Shown: in pieces, positions 25,252-35,726 of the stretch
Numbering within the stretch: the first letter of the stretch is position 1
Layout: each line of letters starts with the position of its first letter
Assembly: GCF_000153485.2 (NCBI RefSeq)
Contig: NC_018721.1
Location: 3,968,001-4,032,000 of the forward strand
Length of the DNA: 64,000 nt
Source: Psychroflexus torquis ATCC 700755
GTDB lineage: Bacteria > Bacteroidota > Bacteroidia > Flavobacteriales > Flavobacteriaceae
Reading direction: 5' to 3'
Position numbers and translations under genes: made by a program
Notes under the pieces: generated by a model
Databases searched by the model: none
What the model was told of the DNA's origin: nothing
What the model saw: only the letters and a program-made list of their open reading frames with translations

Positions 25252-27692
25252 TTATTCTGTTCTAAGTGACTCAACAGGATTAGATATAGCCGCTTTTATA
25301 GTTTTGCTAGCTATTGTTACCATAGCTATAAACATAGCAATCCCTCCAGCTGCAAGAAATATCCAAATATTAAGATCAATGCGATAAGCATAGTTCTGTA
25401 ACCATTTACTCAGTGTATACCAAGCGATTGGTGTTGCAATAACAAAAGCAATAATAACCAACTTTAAAAAATCCCTAGTAAGAAGTATTGTAATTGCAGA
25501 CACACTTGCACCTACAATTTTACGAACCCCTATTTCTTTTCGACGTTGCGCCACAATAAGCAAAGACATTGCGAATAAACCAATACAACTCAAAATGATA
25601 GCAAGGATAGAACCGCTCCCGATCATCGTGATCATGGTGCGCTCGTTACGTAATGTGCGATCTATATTTTCATTTAAAAATGAGCCTTCAAATTCTGCAT
25701 TAGGCTCAATAGTTTCCCAAGCTGTTTTCACATCATCATAAGCTTGTTCTAAATTTTGCGGTGTCACCTTCACATAAACATTGCTTAAGTTCCAATTGGG
25801 AAGGGCAAATAAAGACATTGGGGCAATATTTTGATCGAGTTCCTGAAAATTAAAGTCCTTAACCACGCCAACAATATCGTAAGATGCCTCATCAAGTTTT
25901 ATTTTAGAAGCCAGTATATCATCCTCATTAAGAAGTTTAGCCATAGCGTCATTAATAATAACCGATAGACTATCACTAGCGAGGTTATTTCGGAACGACC
26001 GACCTTGGATAACCTCTAAATCTAAGGTCTCAATATAATCGGTATCAACAACGACCATGTGTGTATCTACACCACGACCTTTATAATCAAAACCTAAAAT
26101 ACTTGTAGACCGAGATCCATTTTTACCAAGACCTAAAATGTTGTTGGATGCGGTTATACTCACAATATTCGGTTTATCTTGAAGTGCATCTCGAATTAAT
26201 TGCATCGCTTGCTGATCATTACGCTTGCCATTGAGAGGAAATGCAATGACCTGATCTTTATTGAAGCCCAAATCTTTGGTTCGCATAAACTCTACCTGAT
26301 TCCAAAGTACTAGGGTTCCACTAATAAGTAATATCGCAATACCGAATTGTAATACCATTAAACTATTGCGCAAGTAATCTTTTCCGCTACTATCCAATTT
26401 ACCCTTTAAACTCTGCAACGTACCAAGACGACTCATTAATAGCGCTGGATAGCCACCTGCTATTAGCGTAATCAACAGCACTCCCAAACCTAGCACGAGT
26501 AGCAATGAAGGGTTCAATAATATGGCAAATGAAGCTTGCGTTCTAAATAGGGTTTGGAAAGGGTCTAATAAAAGCATCGCCATTAAAATACCCATACTTA
26601 TTGATACTAAAAAAACGAGCATACTTTCCCCCCAAAACTGAAAAAATAACTGTTTTTGGTTTGCACCTAAAGTTTTACGCATTCCAATCTCACGCAACCT
26701 TTGTGCACTTTTAGCAATACTCATATTAATAAAGTTAACGCAAGCAATACATAAAATTAGAAAGGCAATACCTAATACGAGATAGGGCATCGTACGATTT
26801 ACCGTTACTGCGCCTTGATTAAAATTAGCAAATCGTACATCTGCCAAAGGCAACAATTTAATTTGTCTATAATCACCATTCGCATTCGGTTGAATTCCGT
26901 CACGTTTCGCATTATCAATTTCGTTTTTATAGTGTAGCTGTGTGAAATTTGTGGTACTCTTTTCAAACTGTTTTGGCCTTATTCCTTCAGAAAGTTGCAT
27001 ATAGACCTCATGATTCTGAATGTCCCAACGTCATGATTCTGAATGTCCCAACGTCCTATTGCTAGGGCGTAGGCATGTAACGGCTGACTTTTAAAATTAA
27101 GTATCACATCAAAACCCATAGAGCTTGTATTAGGGAAATCTTCCACAATGGCTGTCACCGTAAATGGCACGTTTTTTTCGTCTCTTAAAATAGTGACTGT
27201 TTGCCCAATAGGATTTTTATCCCCAAAGAGTCGATTTGCAGCGAGTTCGGTCATGGCGACTGAAGATTCTGAAGTTATTGGATTCTTTTTATCACCTTTT
27301 AGGATTGGATAGCTGAACATATAAAAAAAATCGGGATCGACATAAGCACCATTCATCTGCAATTGCTTGTCTTCATAATTTAATAACACACCAGATCCAT
27401 TATAGCGTGTTATCTTCTCAACTCCTGAAATTTCATCGCGTAATGCCGAAGCAAAAGGTTCAGATTTTGATATATTAGCTTTGATACCGTTTAGTTCACT
27501 GTCTTCAGAATATACTTGATAAAGATTCTCCCCATGGTCATGGAAACGATCATAAGATAGTTGAAAAAAGGCAAACATCGCTAACAGTATTGCCACTCCA
27601 AATGCAGCAGTTAGACCAACCATGTTTAGCGCAGTAAACGTTCTATTTTTCCAAAGATTTCTAAGTGCTATTTTGAAATAATTTAAAATCAT
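25252..27692 (-). pseudogene. MacB/FtsX-type ABC permease frameshifted by a 23-bp tandem duplication (array member 9)
   Basis: 27692-27002 encodes the N-terminal part (MILNYFKIALRNLWKNRTFT, TM1, first core). 25252-27000 encodes the rest (TM2-8, IGMRKTLGANQKQLFFQF, IGVRKIVGASVSAITILL, tail NPVESLRTE). The frames are disrupted only by a 23-bp exact tandem repeat at 27008-27053. Deleting one unit joins WDIQNHEVYMQLSEGIRPK in frame and gives 2418 bp, 805 codons plus stop, the size of its intact relatives. Everything else looks functional. As read, the gene would produce a 237-aa truncated protein and possibly a 582-aa C-terminal protein from an internal ATG. Reversion by slippage is possible. Confidence 0.9.
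27008..27053. repeat. 23-bp exact tandem duplication inside a permease gene
   Basis: Two perfect adjacent copies, 27008-27030 and 27031-27053, with 2 bp of further periodicity. Twenty-three is not a multiple of three, so the duplication shifts the frame of the permease. Loss of one copy restores it. Confidence 0.95.
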
Positions 27693-27858
27693 GATTTTTA
27701 GTTATTATTTTTAAATTGCTTTTAAATTGCTTTTAAATTGTTGCTGTGAAAAAACTCTCGCAAATCTACCTATCGGCAGAATGGGTCGCAAAGTTTTTAA
27801 TTTACAACTTTCTTCTTTCTACTCACTATCCACCACTCACCACTCACCACTACTCATT
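27693..27858. repeat. Array spacer repeat (copy between members 9 and 10)
   Basis: The spacer has TTAGTTATTATTTTTAAATT near the start codon, CTCGCAAATCTACCTATCGG as at 15969, and the CACCACTCACCACTCACC microsatellite next to the stop codon of the following permease. No gene or promoter box was recognised. Confidence 0.65.
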
Positions 27859-30240
27859 TTATTCAGTTTTCAGACTATTTACTGGATTTGTCATCGCTGC
27901 TTTAATGGCTTGAAAACTTACTGTTAGAAAAGCGATACCTAGCGCCAGACCACCTGAAACTGCAAATATCCACCAGCTTATGTCCATTCGGTAGGCGAAA
28001 TCCTGTAACCATTTGTTCATGATGAACCAAGAGATAGGAGTAGCGATGACTATGGAAATCAGTACCAATTTCAGGAAATCTTTACTCAACAGATTCACAA
28101 TTCCCATTGAAGAGGCCCCAAGAACCTTGCGTATTCCTATTTCTCTTCGACGTTGCAACGTGCTGTAGGACGCTAGTCCTAGCAATCCCAAACAAGAGAT
28201 AAAAATGGCAAGTAGTGCAAAACTCAGAAAAAGTGTACCAAAGCGTCTTTCTGCCTCATACTGCTCTTTAAATAATTCATTTACAAAAGCGTATTCAAAA
28301 GTGGTATTGGGATAGGCTTTTTTAAAGCTATTCTCTATAATAGCAATCGTAGCACTGACATCATTCCCCGTCATTTTTAAATTGATTAAAGTGTTACCTG
28401 AACTGTTGTAGACCATGCTCAGCGGTACGATTTCTTCTTTTAGCGAAGTCATATGAAAGTCTTTTACGACACCGATAATCTTGCCTTTTCTGCCCCATTG
28501 ATCAAAACCTTTGCCTATGATTTGTTCTGGATCTGAATAACCCAATAGTCCAAATGCTTTTTCATTTATGATCATAGATTCTAGACTGTCGCTAGCTAAG
28601 TCTTTTGAAAAATTTCTACCAGCTAGTAGCTTGAGATCAAATTGATTGATATAATCATCGTCTATTCTATACCGGTCAATAGTGAGCGTCTGCTCATTGC
28701 CTTGTTGATTTACAATTTTAGTTAAGGCGGTACTGTTATCCCCACCACCACCAGGTACAGTCGCTGCAGTGGTTATGGAAATAATATTGGGAATATTGCT
28801 AAGTTCATCAATCATTATTTTTTGCTTTGCACTGCCGTCAGTTTCTACGATCATTACCTGATTCATATCAAATCCTAAATCCTGACTGCGCATATAATCA
28901 ATCTGATTATAGACTATGATCGTACTCACAATCATTATAACAGAGATAGTAAACTGACTAATAACTAGTCCTTTTCGCAATTTGGAGCCGGAGGAACTAC
29001 TGGATAACTTTCCTTTTAAAACTTTTATGGGTTTAAATGAAGATAAAACCAACGCGGGATAGGATCCAGCTACGAGCGCTATTAATAGCGCCATGCCAAA
29101 TAGACTTATGGGATAGATAGGACGGTCCCATATACTGCTTGCGATTTCCTTGCCTGCAAGTGTATTAAAATAGGGGAGTGCTAGCCATGTAAAACCTATG
29201 GCTAGCAAAAAGGCAAACAAACAGATGACGATAGATTCACTTAAAAACTGAATGGAGAGTTGCCCTTTTTTGGCGCCTATAACCTTACGTATTCCGACTT
29301 CCTTGGCGCGTTCTACAGATCTTGCAGTCGTTAAATTTATAAAATTGATAGCGGCAATTAAAAGAATGAAAAGAGCCACGATAAGGAAAATATAAACATT
29401 GCCTATTTGGGGAGAAGATCCACGTTCAGAATACAAGTAGATATCCTCAATAGGTTCTAAAAAGTAGGTGAGTTTCAACTCGGCTTCTTTCATGATTTCA
29501 CCATGAGCGCGTTCGTTGTATGAGGCAATTTTAGCTTCTAGCGCTTTCGGGTTTACATTTTTATTCAGCAAAACAAAACCACGGTTAGTGAAATCACCCC
29601 AAGACTCCTTCAAATCTGGATCCAAAACTTCTGTATAGGTGGACATGGAGATAAGTATATCACTTTTAATTTGAGTGTTTTTTGGATTGTCCTTCATCAC
29701 TCCTGTAACAGTAGCTATTCTATTGTCATCCATTATTTTCAGGGTCTTACCTAGCGCATTTTCATCTCCAAAATATTTTTTAGCAGTAGTTTCTGATAGC
29801 ACCAAACTGAAGGGTGTTTTAAGTGCTTCAATCGGATTTCCCTGCAATAACTCATAATCAAAGATTTGAAAGAAACTTTCATCTACCCCCAATACTTTGC
29901 TTTCATGGTAATTGTTATTATCTAGACGCACATCAAATTCCGTATCATTTAATCTGGTATTGTTTTCAATTTCTGGAAATTCGGCAGTAATCTCACTTAA
30001 AATATTCCAGTCTACAACAGGCGTTTTATATGTATTAGAAGGGGTCTCAATGTCTGTTACAACTCTATAAAGTTGATCCTTATTAGAGTGAAAAGACTCA
30101 TAGCTCATCTCATAACCGATGTACAATAGCAATAAAAAGCCTGCCGTCATTCCTACCGCAAGACCGCCTATATTAATGGCAGAATAGCTTTTGTGTCGCC
30201 ATAGGTTCCTAAAGGCAATTTTGAAATAATTTTTAAACAT
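27859..30240 (-). CDS. MacB/FtsX-type ABC permease, 793 aa (array member 10)
   Basis: This is an intact double-half permease. It begins MFKNYFKIAFRNLWRHKSYS with TM1 in GLAVGMTAGFLLLLYIGYEM. The half-1 block is VGIRKVIGAKKGQLSIQF and TM5 is in LRKGLVISQFTISVIMIVST. The half-2 block is LQRRREIGIRKVLGASSMGI and the tail NPVNSLKTE. The second periplasmic core contains a run of glycines (PGGGGDN) at about residue 485. It is upstream of the frameshifted member 9 and separated from it by a 166-bp spacer of the shared family. No individual promoter was found. Substrate unknown. Confidence 0.9.
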   Translation of the reverse strand: MFKNYFKIAFRNLWRHKSYSAINIGGLAVGMTAGFLLLLYIGYEMSYESFHSNKDQLYRVVTDIETPSNTYKTPVVDWNILSEITAEFPEIENNTRLNDTEFDVRLDNNNYHESKVLGVDESFFQIFDYELLQGNPIEALKTPFSLVLSETTAKKYFGDENALGKTLKIMDDNRIATVTGVMKDNPKNTQIKSDILISMSTYTEVLDPDLKESWGDFTNRGFVLLNKNVNPKALEAKIASYNERAHGEIMKEAELKLTYFLEPIEDIYLYSERGSSPQIGNVYIFLIVALFILLIAAINFINLTTARSVERAKEVGIRKVIGAKKGQLSIQFLSESIVICLFAFLLAIGFTWLALPYFNTLAGKEIASSIWDRPIYPISLFGMALLIALVAGSYPALVLSSFKPIKVLKGKLSSSSSGSKLRKGLVISQFTISVIMIVSTIIVYNQIDYMRSQDLGFDMNQVMIVETDGSAKQKIMIDELSNIPNIISITTAATVPGGGGDNSTALTKIVNQQGNEQTLTIDRYRIDDDYINQFDLKLLAGRNFSKDLASDSLESMIINEKAFGLLGYSDPEQIIGKGFDQWGRKGKIIGVVKDFHMTSLKEEIVPLSMVYNSSGNTLINLKMTGNDVSATIAIIENSFKKAYPNTTFEYAFVNELFKEQYEAERRFGTLFLSFALLAIFISCLGLLGLASYSTLQRRREIGIRKVLGASSMGIVNLLSKDFLKLVLISIVIATPISWFIMNKWLQDFAYRMDISWWIFAVSGGLALGIAFLTVSFQAIKAAMTNPVNSLKTE

Positions 30241-30433
30241 GGTTCTTAGTTATTATTAGTTGGTTTCTTTTTTTAATTGTTGCAAGCCGCTTTATTCAAA
30301 AAAAAGTCTCGCAAAGGTTTTTATCTATTCTTTTTTTTATTCACTACTTAAATTAAGCCTCTCTTCTTCTCAGTCTTTTTTTTGATTCGTAATTCCATTT
30401 TATTTTTTCCCTCACCACTCACCACTCATCGTT
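30241..30433. repeat. Array spacer repeat (copy between members 10 and 11)
   Basis: It has the same module order as at 15930-16202: TTAGTTATTATTAGTT at the start-codon side, GTCTCGCAAAGG, CACTACTTA, CTCTTCTTCTCAGTC, then CACCACTCACCACTC beside the next stop codon. It keeps the uninterrupted version of the site occupied by the IS at 23414-25161. Confidence 0.7.
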
Positions 30434-32833
30434 TTATTCTGTTCGTAATGATTCTACAGGATTAGAGGTCGCTGCTTTAATAGCCTGAAAACTTACAGTA
30501 ATTAAAGTGATGATTAATGCGCCAAAACAGGCAATCGCAAACACATCCCAACCGACAGGCGTTCTATAGTTGAACTTTTGCAACCACTCTTTCATAATAT
30601 AGTAGGCCAATGGAGACGCAATCAATAAGGCAATAACGACAAGGGTGATGAAATCTTTGGAGAGTAATAACCACAACTGGCTGATAGAGGCTCCTAATAC
30701 TTTTCTAACACCGATCTCTTTTGTTCTTTGCTCAGCAACGAAGGATGCCAATCCGAAAAGACCTAGACAACTAATAAAAATAGCTAAAGCTGTAAATACG
30801 CTTGCTAAACTGGCGATACGTTCTTCAGATTTAAATTTCGCGCCATATTCTTCATCTACAAACTGATAATCGAACGGGGTGTTTGGGAAATTTCTTTTAA
30901 AGACCCCTTCAATAAGTGTTAAGTTTTCGCTAGTACTTTTTTCTGGATTCAGTCTAAGGTTGTAAAAAGCTACATTATCATAACTATCAAAAATATACAA
31001 AGCTTGTTTTACAGGATTGTAAGGCGATTGTATGATCATATCTTCCACAACGCCAACAATTTTCAAAGGTGGATTTGGATTTTCGATATCTGAATCTCTG
31101 ATATACTTTCCGATAGGATCTATAAGTCCCATATATTTTACTGCGGTTTCATTAATCAAAACTGCATTTGAATCTGAAGCGAATTCTCTCGAAAATCCAC
31201 GTCCTTGTACAACCTTTAAACCCAATGTTTCTGTAAATTCATAAGACACCCTAGTATGTGCAAAATCTTCTTGAAAACCTGCGGATTTACCATCCCAAGT
31301 GAAGCCAGACTGATTGGACCAGACATTTGTCATTGGCCCGCTCGTACCAGCCATCTCTGCAGCACCACCTGAAGCAATAAATTGTTCGCGCAACAGATCT
31401 TGTTTTCCAATAAATTCACTACTCATTACGGGAATTTGAATTAAGCCTTCCTTATCATAACCAACGGGTCTATCCTTACTGAATTGAATCTGATTCATCA
31501 CCACAAGCGTTCCAATAATTAAAGCAACAGAAACGGTAAACTGAGTCACAACTAAAACTTTTCGAGGTAACGCTGAATAGCGTCCTGCTTTAAATGTGCC
31601 TTTTAAAACTTCGACTGGGTTGAAAGCCGATAAGTATAAGGCCGGGTAACTACCTGCTAAAATTGACGTGATAATTACAAAGAGTAATGAAATTAACCAG
31701 AACTGACTATTTGCCCACGGAAAAATAATCGATTTACTAGCCAGATGATTAAATCCATTTAAGAATAATAATACCAGGCTAAGTGCACCAATAAACGATA
31801 TAAAAACAATTAAAAAGGATTCACTTAGAAACTGTAAAACAAGCTGACTACGTTGAGAACCAATCGATTTTCTGATGCCAACTTCAGTTGCTCGTTTTTC
31901 TGAACGTGCTGTACTTAGATTCACAAAGTTGATACACGCTAATAGCAAAATAAATAAACCTATAACTCCAAATAACCAGACGTTTTCTATGCGCCCTCCA
32001 CTTTGAATTCCATTTTCAAAATCACTTCTTAAATGCCACTTTTCCATTGGAAATAAAAATAATTGTGGATTATATTGAACCAACTCAGGATCTGCATTTT
32101 TCTTAACATCACTAATTTTTGAGGTTACAACATCCATAGATGTGTTTTCATTAATTTGAACAAAAAGTTGAAATGAATTATTTCCCCAATTATCCTTGGA
32201 CCATTTTAACCATTCTTGTGTGGTTACATACTGTTTCCAAGGGATGATGTACTTCATTTCGCTAAATGAATTATTTGCTGGAATATCTTTGTAAATGGCA
32301 GTGACCATTAAGTCGTCTTTGTTGTTAATTTTTATGACTTTTCCTAGTGCAGTTTCATTTCCAAATAAAGTACTGGCTGCAGATTCAGCTAGCATAATTG
32401 AATTTTTCTCTTTAAGACCATTTTTAAGACCTGCAATAATATCTAAACCCAGCATGTCTGGCGCAGCTTTTTGCATGGCATTTCCAGTTTTGTAAATGTT
32501 GGTTTCTCCAAATTTTAGGTACTGTGATTGCTCCCAAGATGCCATAACAATATGCTTAAAATTAGCCTTGTAATTTTCACGTAGGGCAAATTCTAAGGGT
32601 CTTGGAATTGAAGGACCAGTGCTAATATTACCATTAGTCGTTTGACTTTGATAAATCTGGGCAATACTGTCCTTATTTTTATAATGGTTATTAAAATTAA
32701 GCTCATCTGCAATCCATAGGCCAATTAAGATGGTCGCTGCCATGCCTATGGCTAAACCAGAAATATTGATAAAGGAATACACCTTATTTTTAATAAGATT
32801 TCTAAAGGCTATTTTGAAATAATTTTTAAACAT
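30434..32833 (-). CDS. MacB/FtsX-type ABC permease, 799 aa (array member 11)
   Basis: This is an intact array member. MFKNYFKIAFRNLIKNKVYS precedes TM1. The first core has the WHLRSDFENGIQSGGRIE segment that also marks members 2 and 3, and the half-1 motif VGIRKSIGSQRSQLVLQF resembles theirs. TM5 is in PRKVLVVTQFTVSVALIIGT. The half-2 motif is IGVRKVLGASISQLWLLL and the tail NPVESLRTE. Members 2 and 3 at the far end of the array may descend from a gene like this one. It is downstream of the 33098 gene across a 264-bp spacer. No separate promoter signature was seen. Substrate unknown. Confidence 0.9.
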   Translation of the reverse strand: MFKNYFKIAFRNLIKNKVYSFINISGLAIGMAATILIGLWIADELNFNNHYKNKDSIAQIYQSQTTNGNISTGPSIPRPLEFALRENYKANFKHIVMASWEQSQYLKFGETNIYKTGNAMQKAAPDMLGLDIIAGLKNGLKEKNSIMLAESAASTLFGNETALGKVIKINNKDDLMVTAIYKDIPANNSFSEMKYIIPWKQYVTTQEWLKWSKDNWGNNSFQLFVQINENTSMDVVTSKISDVKKNADPELVQYNPQLFLFPMEKWHLRSDFENGIQSGGRIENVWLFGVIGLFILLLACINFVNLSTARSEKRATEVGIRKSIGSQRSQLVLQFLSESFLIVFISFIGALSLVLLFLNGFNHLASKSIIFPWANSQFWLISLLFVIITSILAGSYPALYLSAFNPVEVLKGTFKAGRYSALPRKVLVVTQFTVSVALIIGTLVVMNQIQFSKDRPVGYDKEGLIQIPVMSSEFIGKQDLLREQFIASGGAAEMAGTSGPMTNVWSNQSGFTWDGKSAGFQEDFAHTRVSYEFTETLGLKVVQGRGFSREFASDSNAVLINETAVKYMGLIDPIGKYIRDSDIENPNPPLKIVGVVEDMIIQSPYNPVKQALYIFDSYDNVAFYNLRLNPEKSTSENLTLIEGVFKRNFPNTPFDYQFVDEEYGAKFKSEERIASLASVFTALAIFISCLGLFGLASFVAEQRTKEIGVRKVLGASISQLWLLLSKDFITLVVIALLIASPLAYYIMKEWLQKFNYRTPVGWDVFAIACFGALIITLITVSFQAIKAATSNPVESLRTE

Positions 32834-33097
32834 CTTTTTTAGTTATTATTCGTTAGGTGCTTATTAATTGTCCCACCATTTAAAAAAAATATCTGTCACA
32901 TCTAACTGTCAGCAGAACTGCAAAGGTTTTTATTTAGATTTCTCATTTCTCATTTCTCATTTCTCATTTCTTAGTCTTTAGCTTTTAGCAATTAGTGTCC
33001 ATTTATTCATAAACCAGATTAGTCTATTTTCTTTTCTCTATGTTCTCATCTCTCACTACAAGCTAAAAGCTACAGACTTCCGACTAACTAACACCCT
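32834..33097. repeat. Array spacer between members 11 and 12, with simple repeats and an inverted repeat
   Basis: Near the start codon it has TTAGTTATTATTCGTTAG as in the other spacers, followed by a run of TTTCTCATTTCTCA units at ~32938-32970. A perfect 11-bp inverted pair TAGCTTTTAGC (32979-32989) and GCTAAAAGCTA (33062-33072) encloses ~70 bp and could form a large hairpin in the transcript. No gene was seen. Confidence 0.6.
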
Positions 33098-35482
33098 CTA
33101 CTCAATCTTCAAACTCTCCGTCGGATTCGCTATCGCTGATTTCACAGCTTGGAGGCCTACCGTAAAGGATGTAATTAGCAAGGCCATTAATCCACCTATT
33201 GCGAACATCCACCATTGAATAGTAATGCTATGAGCAAAACCAGATAACCACGCGTTCATTACATACCAAGCTATAGGAATAGCTAAAATGGCCGCTATGC
33301 CTACAAGAAGGATGTAATCTTTAGAAAGTAAAATGATAATCTTTAACACTCCAGAACCCAAAACTTTTCTGATGCCTATTTCTTTCACACGTCTTTTGGC
33401 CATAAAAGAAATCAATCCGAACATGCCTAAACACGAAATAAAGATGGTTAAGAGTGCTACTACATTTACGGTTTTCAACATGCCTTCAATTAAACGGTAT
33501 TGCGCACTGACTTTATCAGTTAAAAATTCTTGTTCATAGGTTCTTCGAGATTCAATAGTGCCAAATCCATTTACGATAAGTTCTTCTACTGTCTTTTCAT
33601 GTCCCTTCTCTACCTTTACGGAAAGAAAGCGAGGGTAGGATAAATCCTCTTTATCACGATAAAAATGGATAAGGGGTTCTACTGCATTTTGCATATCTTG
33701 AAAGTGAAAATCTTCCATAACTCCCACAATAGGATAACTAGATGAGGTGTTTCCTTTTGCTTTCAATTGTTTGCCTTCAATAGCATCCCATCCTAAAGCT
33801 TTCATTGCTGTTCTATTTATGAGTACTGGGTAATCATCAGCTTGATCTAGGTTTTTATCAAAATCTCGTCCCATTACCAATGGAATTTCGAAGGTCTGGA
33901 GGTAGTCTTGATCTGATCTTGCGTAACGCATTCTAACTTCATTATCTGTTTTAGGATCATACAGTTGCGTGTAATTAAAATTATAGTCGGAGGGAATTCC
34001 ATCACTTACTGAAACATTTTTCACATAAGAATTCGCTTCGAGTTTGTCTAATAAGGCATTAAAATTTGACGAAGCTGTTTCTTCATTTTTGAACTCTAGA
34101 TTGATGTTACCCACTAGAATATTCTCCTTGCTAAAACCCAAAGGAGCATTTTTCATAAAACCAATTTGACTATTTAAGATAACAGCGACACAGATAAATA
34201 GAATCGCAATACTAAATTGCAGTACTATAAATGAGTTACGAACAAGAAAATTACTTTTAATAGCGTTTAGTTTACCCTTTATTCCTGTTGAAATAGGTAT
34301 GGAGATAAACCGTAAAGTGGGAAGTATACCTACTATCAAAGTTACTAGAAGCCCCAATGCCACAACAAATAAAATCACGGGATAATCTTTTTCTACTGAA
34401 AAGGAAATCTTTCCAAAGTCAGCACCATAAACTGAATTTAATTTTGGTAATAAAAAGCCTAGAAAAAGGAGCGCTGAAATGCAGATAGATGCAAAGACCA
34501 ATATGCCATTCTCCATGCAAAACTGAATGATAATATGTTTTTTACTACCCCCTAATATTTTTCGTACCGCTATATCTTTAGTCCGGCGATACATTGTTGA
34601 TGCATTTAGATTGAGCAGGTTGATCAGTGCAATGAGTAATATAAAAACCGATGCGGCTATACACCCATTAATAATGGTTTCTACCACAGGAATACTTTCT
34701 ATTCTAATGCCTGAAAAAGGCAATGCTTTTAAGGCTGCAACTATACTTGGATCGGTATAGTTTTTTTGAACCAATTCTTCCACACGGCTTTCAAAGGCTT
34801 CAATATCTGTATTTGGTCTTAATTTTAAATAATTCAAGCTAAAGCTATCACTCCAATTCGAACGTCCTTTAAAACTGGGATAACTTTCTAAAAGTTGGGC
34901 AGGCATCACCACACCCATCCGAAAAGCAGAATACGGACTAATCGGTTCTAAAACTCCGGTAATTGTGAGGTTTAAGCTGTCATTTGCTTTTAGGATTTCT
35001 CCAACAGGATTCTTTTTTCCAAATATTTTCTCACTCACTTTATGGGTAAGGACAATAGAATACTTTTTATCTAAAGCCGTTTCGCGATTACCATGTTTTA
35101 AGGCTAAAGAGAAAACATCAAAAAATGCTGGCTCCACATAATCAGTTTGTTCTTGAAATTCCAATTCGCCATATTCTAGCCAAGGATTATTCCAGCCTTG
35201 TAAATGCGAACCTGCGACTACTTCTGGGGAAGATTTAATGATTTCATTTAGGAGTAGATAGGGCGTTTCTGTGTACGAATCTCCACCTGTAGTATATGTT
35301 TTTAAATAAAAGATATTCTCTTGATCCTCAATATTAGCATCCGCATCATAATACGCATATACAGAAAAAATAAGAGTCAATACACTACCAATCCCTATAC
35401 TTAAGCCTAACAGGTTAAGTGTAGAAAGCAATTTGTTTTTCCACAGATTTCGAAAAGATATTTTAAGGTGATTTTTAAGCAT
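33098..35482 (-). CDS. MacB/FtsX-type ABC permease, 794 aa (array member 12, promoter-proximal)
   Basis: This is the permease nearest the ATPase gene and one of the most divergent in sequence. It has TM1 in LGLSIGIGSVLTLIFSVYAY. The half-1 motif is IAVRKILGGSKKHIIIQF, with Ala for the usual Gly before RK. TM5 is in VRNSFIVLQFSIAILFICVA, the half-2 motif is VKEIGIRKVLGSGVLKIIIL and the tail NPTESLKIE. The half-2 connector reads MAKRRVKEIG instead of AEQRTKEIG. It is separated from the ATPase gene by 354 bp containing two inverted repeats. If any permease is the ancestral partner of the ATPase, position makes this a candidate, but that is inference. Substrate unknown. Confidence 0.88.
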   Translation of the reverse strand: MLKNHLKISFRNLWKNKLLSTLNLLGLSIGIGSVLTLIFSVYAYYDADANIEDQENIFYLKTYTTGGDSYTETPYLLLNEIIKSSPEVVAGSHLQGWNNPWLEYGELEFQEQTDYVEPAFFDVFSLALKHGNRETALDKKYSIVLTHKVSEKIFGKKNPVGEILKANDSLNLTITGVLEPISPYSAFRMGVVMPAQLLESYPSFKGRSNWSDSFSLNYLKLRPNTDIEAFESRVEELVQKNYTDPSIVAALKALPFSGIRIESIPVVETIINGCIAASVFILLIALINLLNLNASTMYRRTKDIAVRKILGGSKKHIIIQFCMENGILVFASICISALLFLGFLLPKLNSVYGADFGKISFSVEKDYPVILFVVALGLLVTLIVGILPTLRFISIPISTGIKGKLNAIKSNFLVRNSFIVLQFSIAILFICVAVILNSQIGFMKNAPLGFSKENILVGNINLEFKNEETASSNFNALLDKLEANSYVKNVSVSDGIPSDYNFNYTQLYDPKTDNEVRMRYARSDQDYLQTFEIPLVMGRDFDKNLDQADDYPVLINRTAMKALGWDAIEGKQLKAKGNTSSSYPIVGVMEDFHFQDMQNAVEPLIHFYRDKEDLSYPRFLSVKVEKGHEKTVEELIVNGFGTIESRRTYEQEFLTDKVSAQYRLIEGMLKTVNVVALLTIFISCLGMFGLISFMAKRRVKEIGIRKVLGSGVLKIIILLSKDYILLVGIAAILAIPIAWYVMNAWLSGFAHSITIQWWMFAIGGLMALLITSFTVGLQAVKSAIANPTESLKIE

Positions 35483-35571
35483 AATTTCTATGGCTTACTA
35501 TTCGTTTTTATTAAATTTATTTTACTTCCTTGAATCTTTGATTTCAGTATCTAATTGATTTGGCTTCAACA

Positions 35572-35608
35572 CTTCGGTATAAGTTGATTAATTGATTTTA
35601 TACTGAAG
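35572..35608. repeat. Inverted repeat in the ATPase-permease gap
   Basis: Arms CTTCGGTATAA (35572-35582) and TTATACTGAAG (35598-35608) pair with one mismatch around a 15-bp loop. It lies in the 354-bp non-coding gap between the ATPase and member 12. It could be an mRNA hairpin that tunes downstream expression; no T-tract follows, so it is not a convincing terminator. Confidence 0.55.
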
Positions 35609-35693
35609 CATTTTCCACCTAATTGATTCATTCAATTTCTTGTTCGTTTTTTATTTTAATTTTCAACTTCAATTATGTTATCTGCGTTTTAAC

Positions 35694-35726
35694 AGACCTT
35701 TTAGGTTTTCAAAACCTGAAAGGTCT
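35694..35726. repeat. Strong hairpin of a Bacteroidota-type interspersed repeat
   Basis: Arms AGACCTTTTAGGTTTT and AAAACCTGAAAGGTCT pair over 16 positions with one mismatch and almost no loop. It sits 111 bp downstream of the ATPase stop codon. Hairpins of this AGACCTTT-AGGTTTT type recur between genes in Bacteroidota from what I know of the group. There is no U-tract, so a role in mRNA 3'-end protection or attenuation is only a possibility. Confidence 0.7.

Noticed and set aside
35694-35726. Rho-independent terminator after the ATPase gene
   Set aside because: The hairpin is strong but has no T-tract on the transcribed side, so it is listed as a repeat only.
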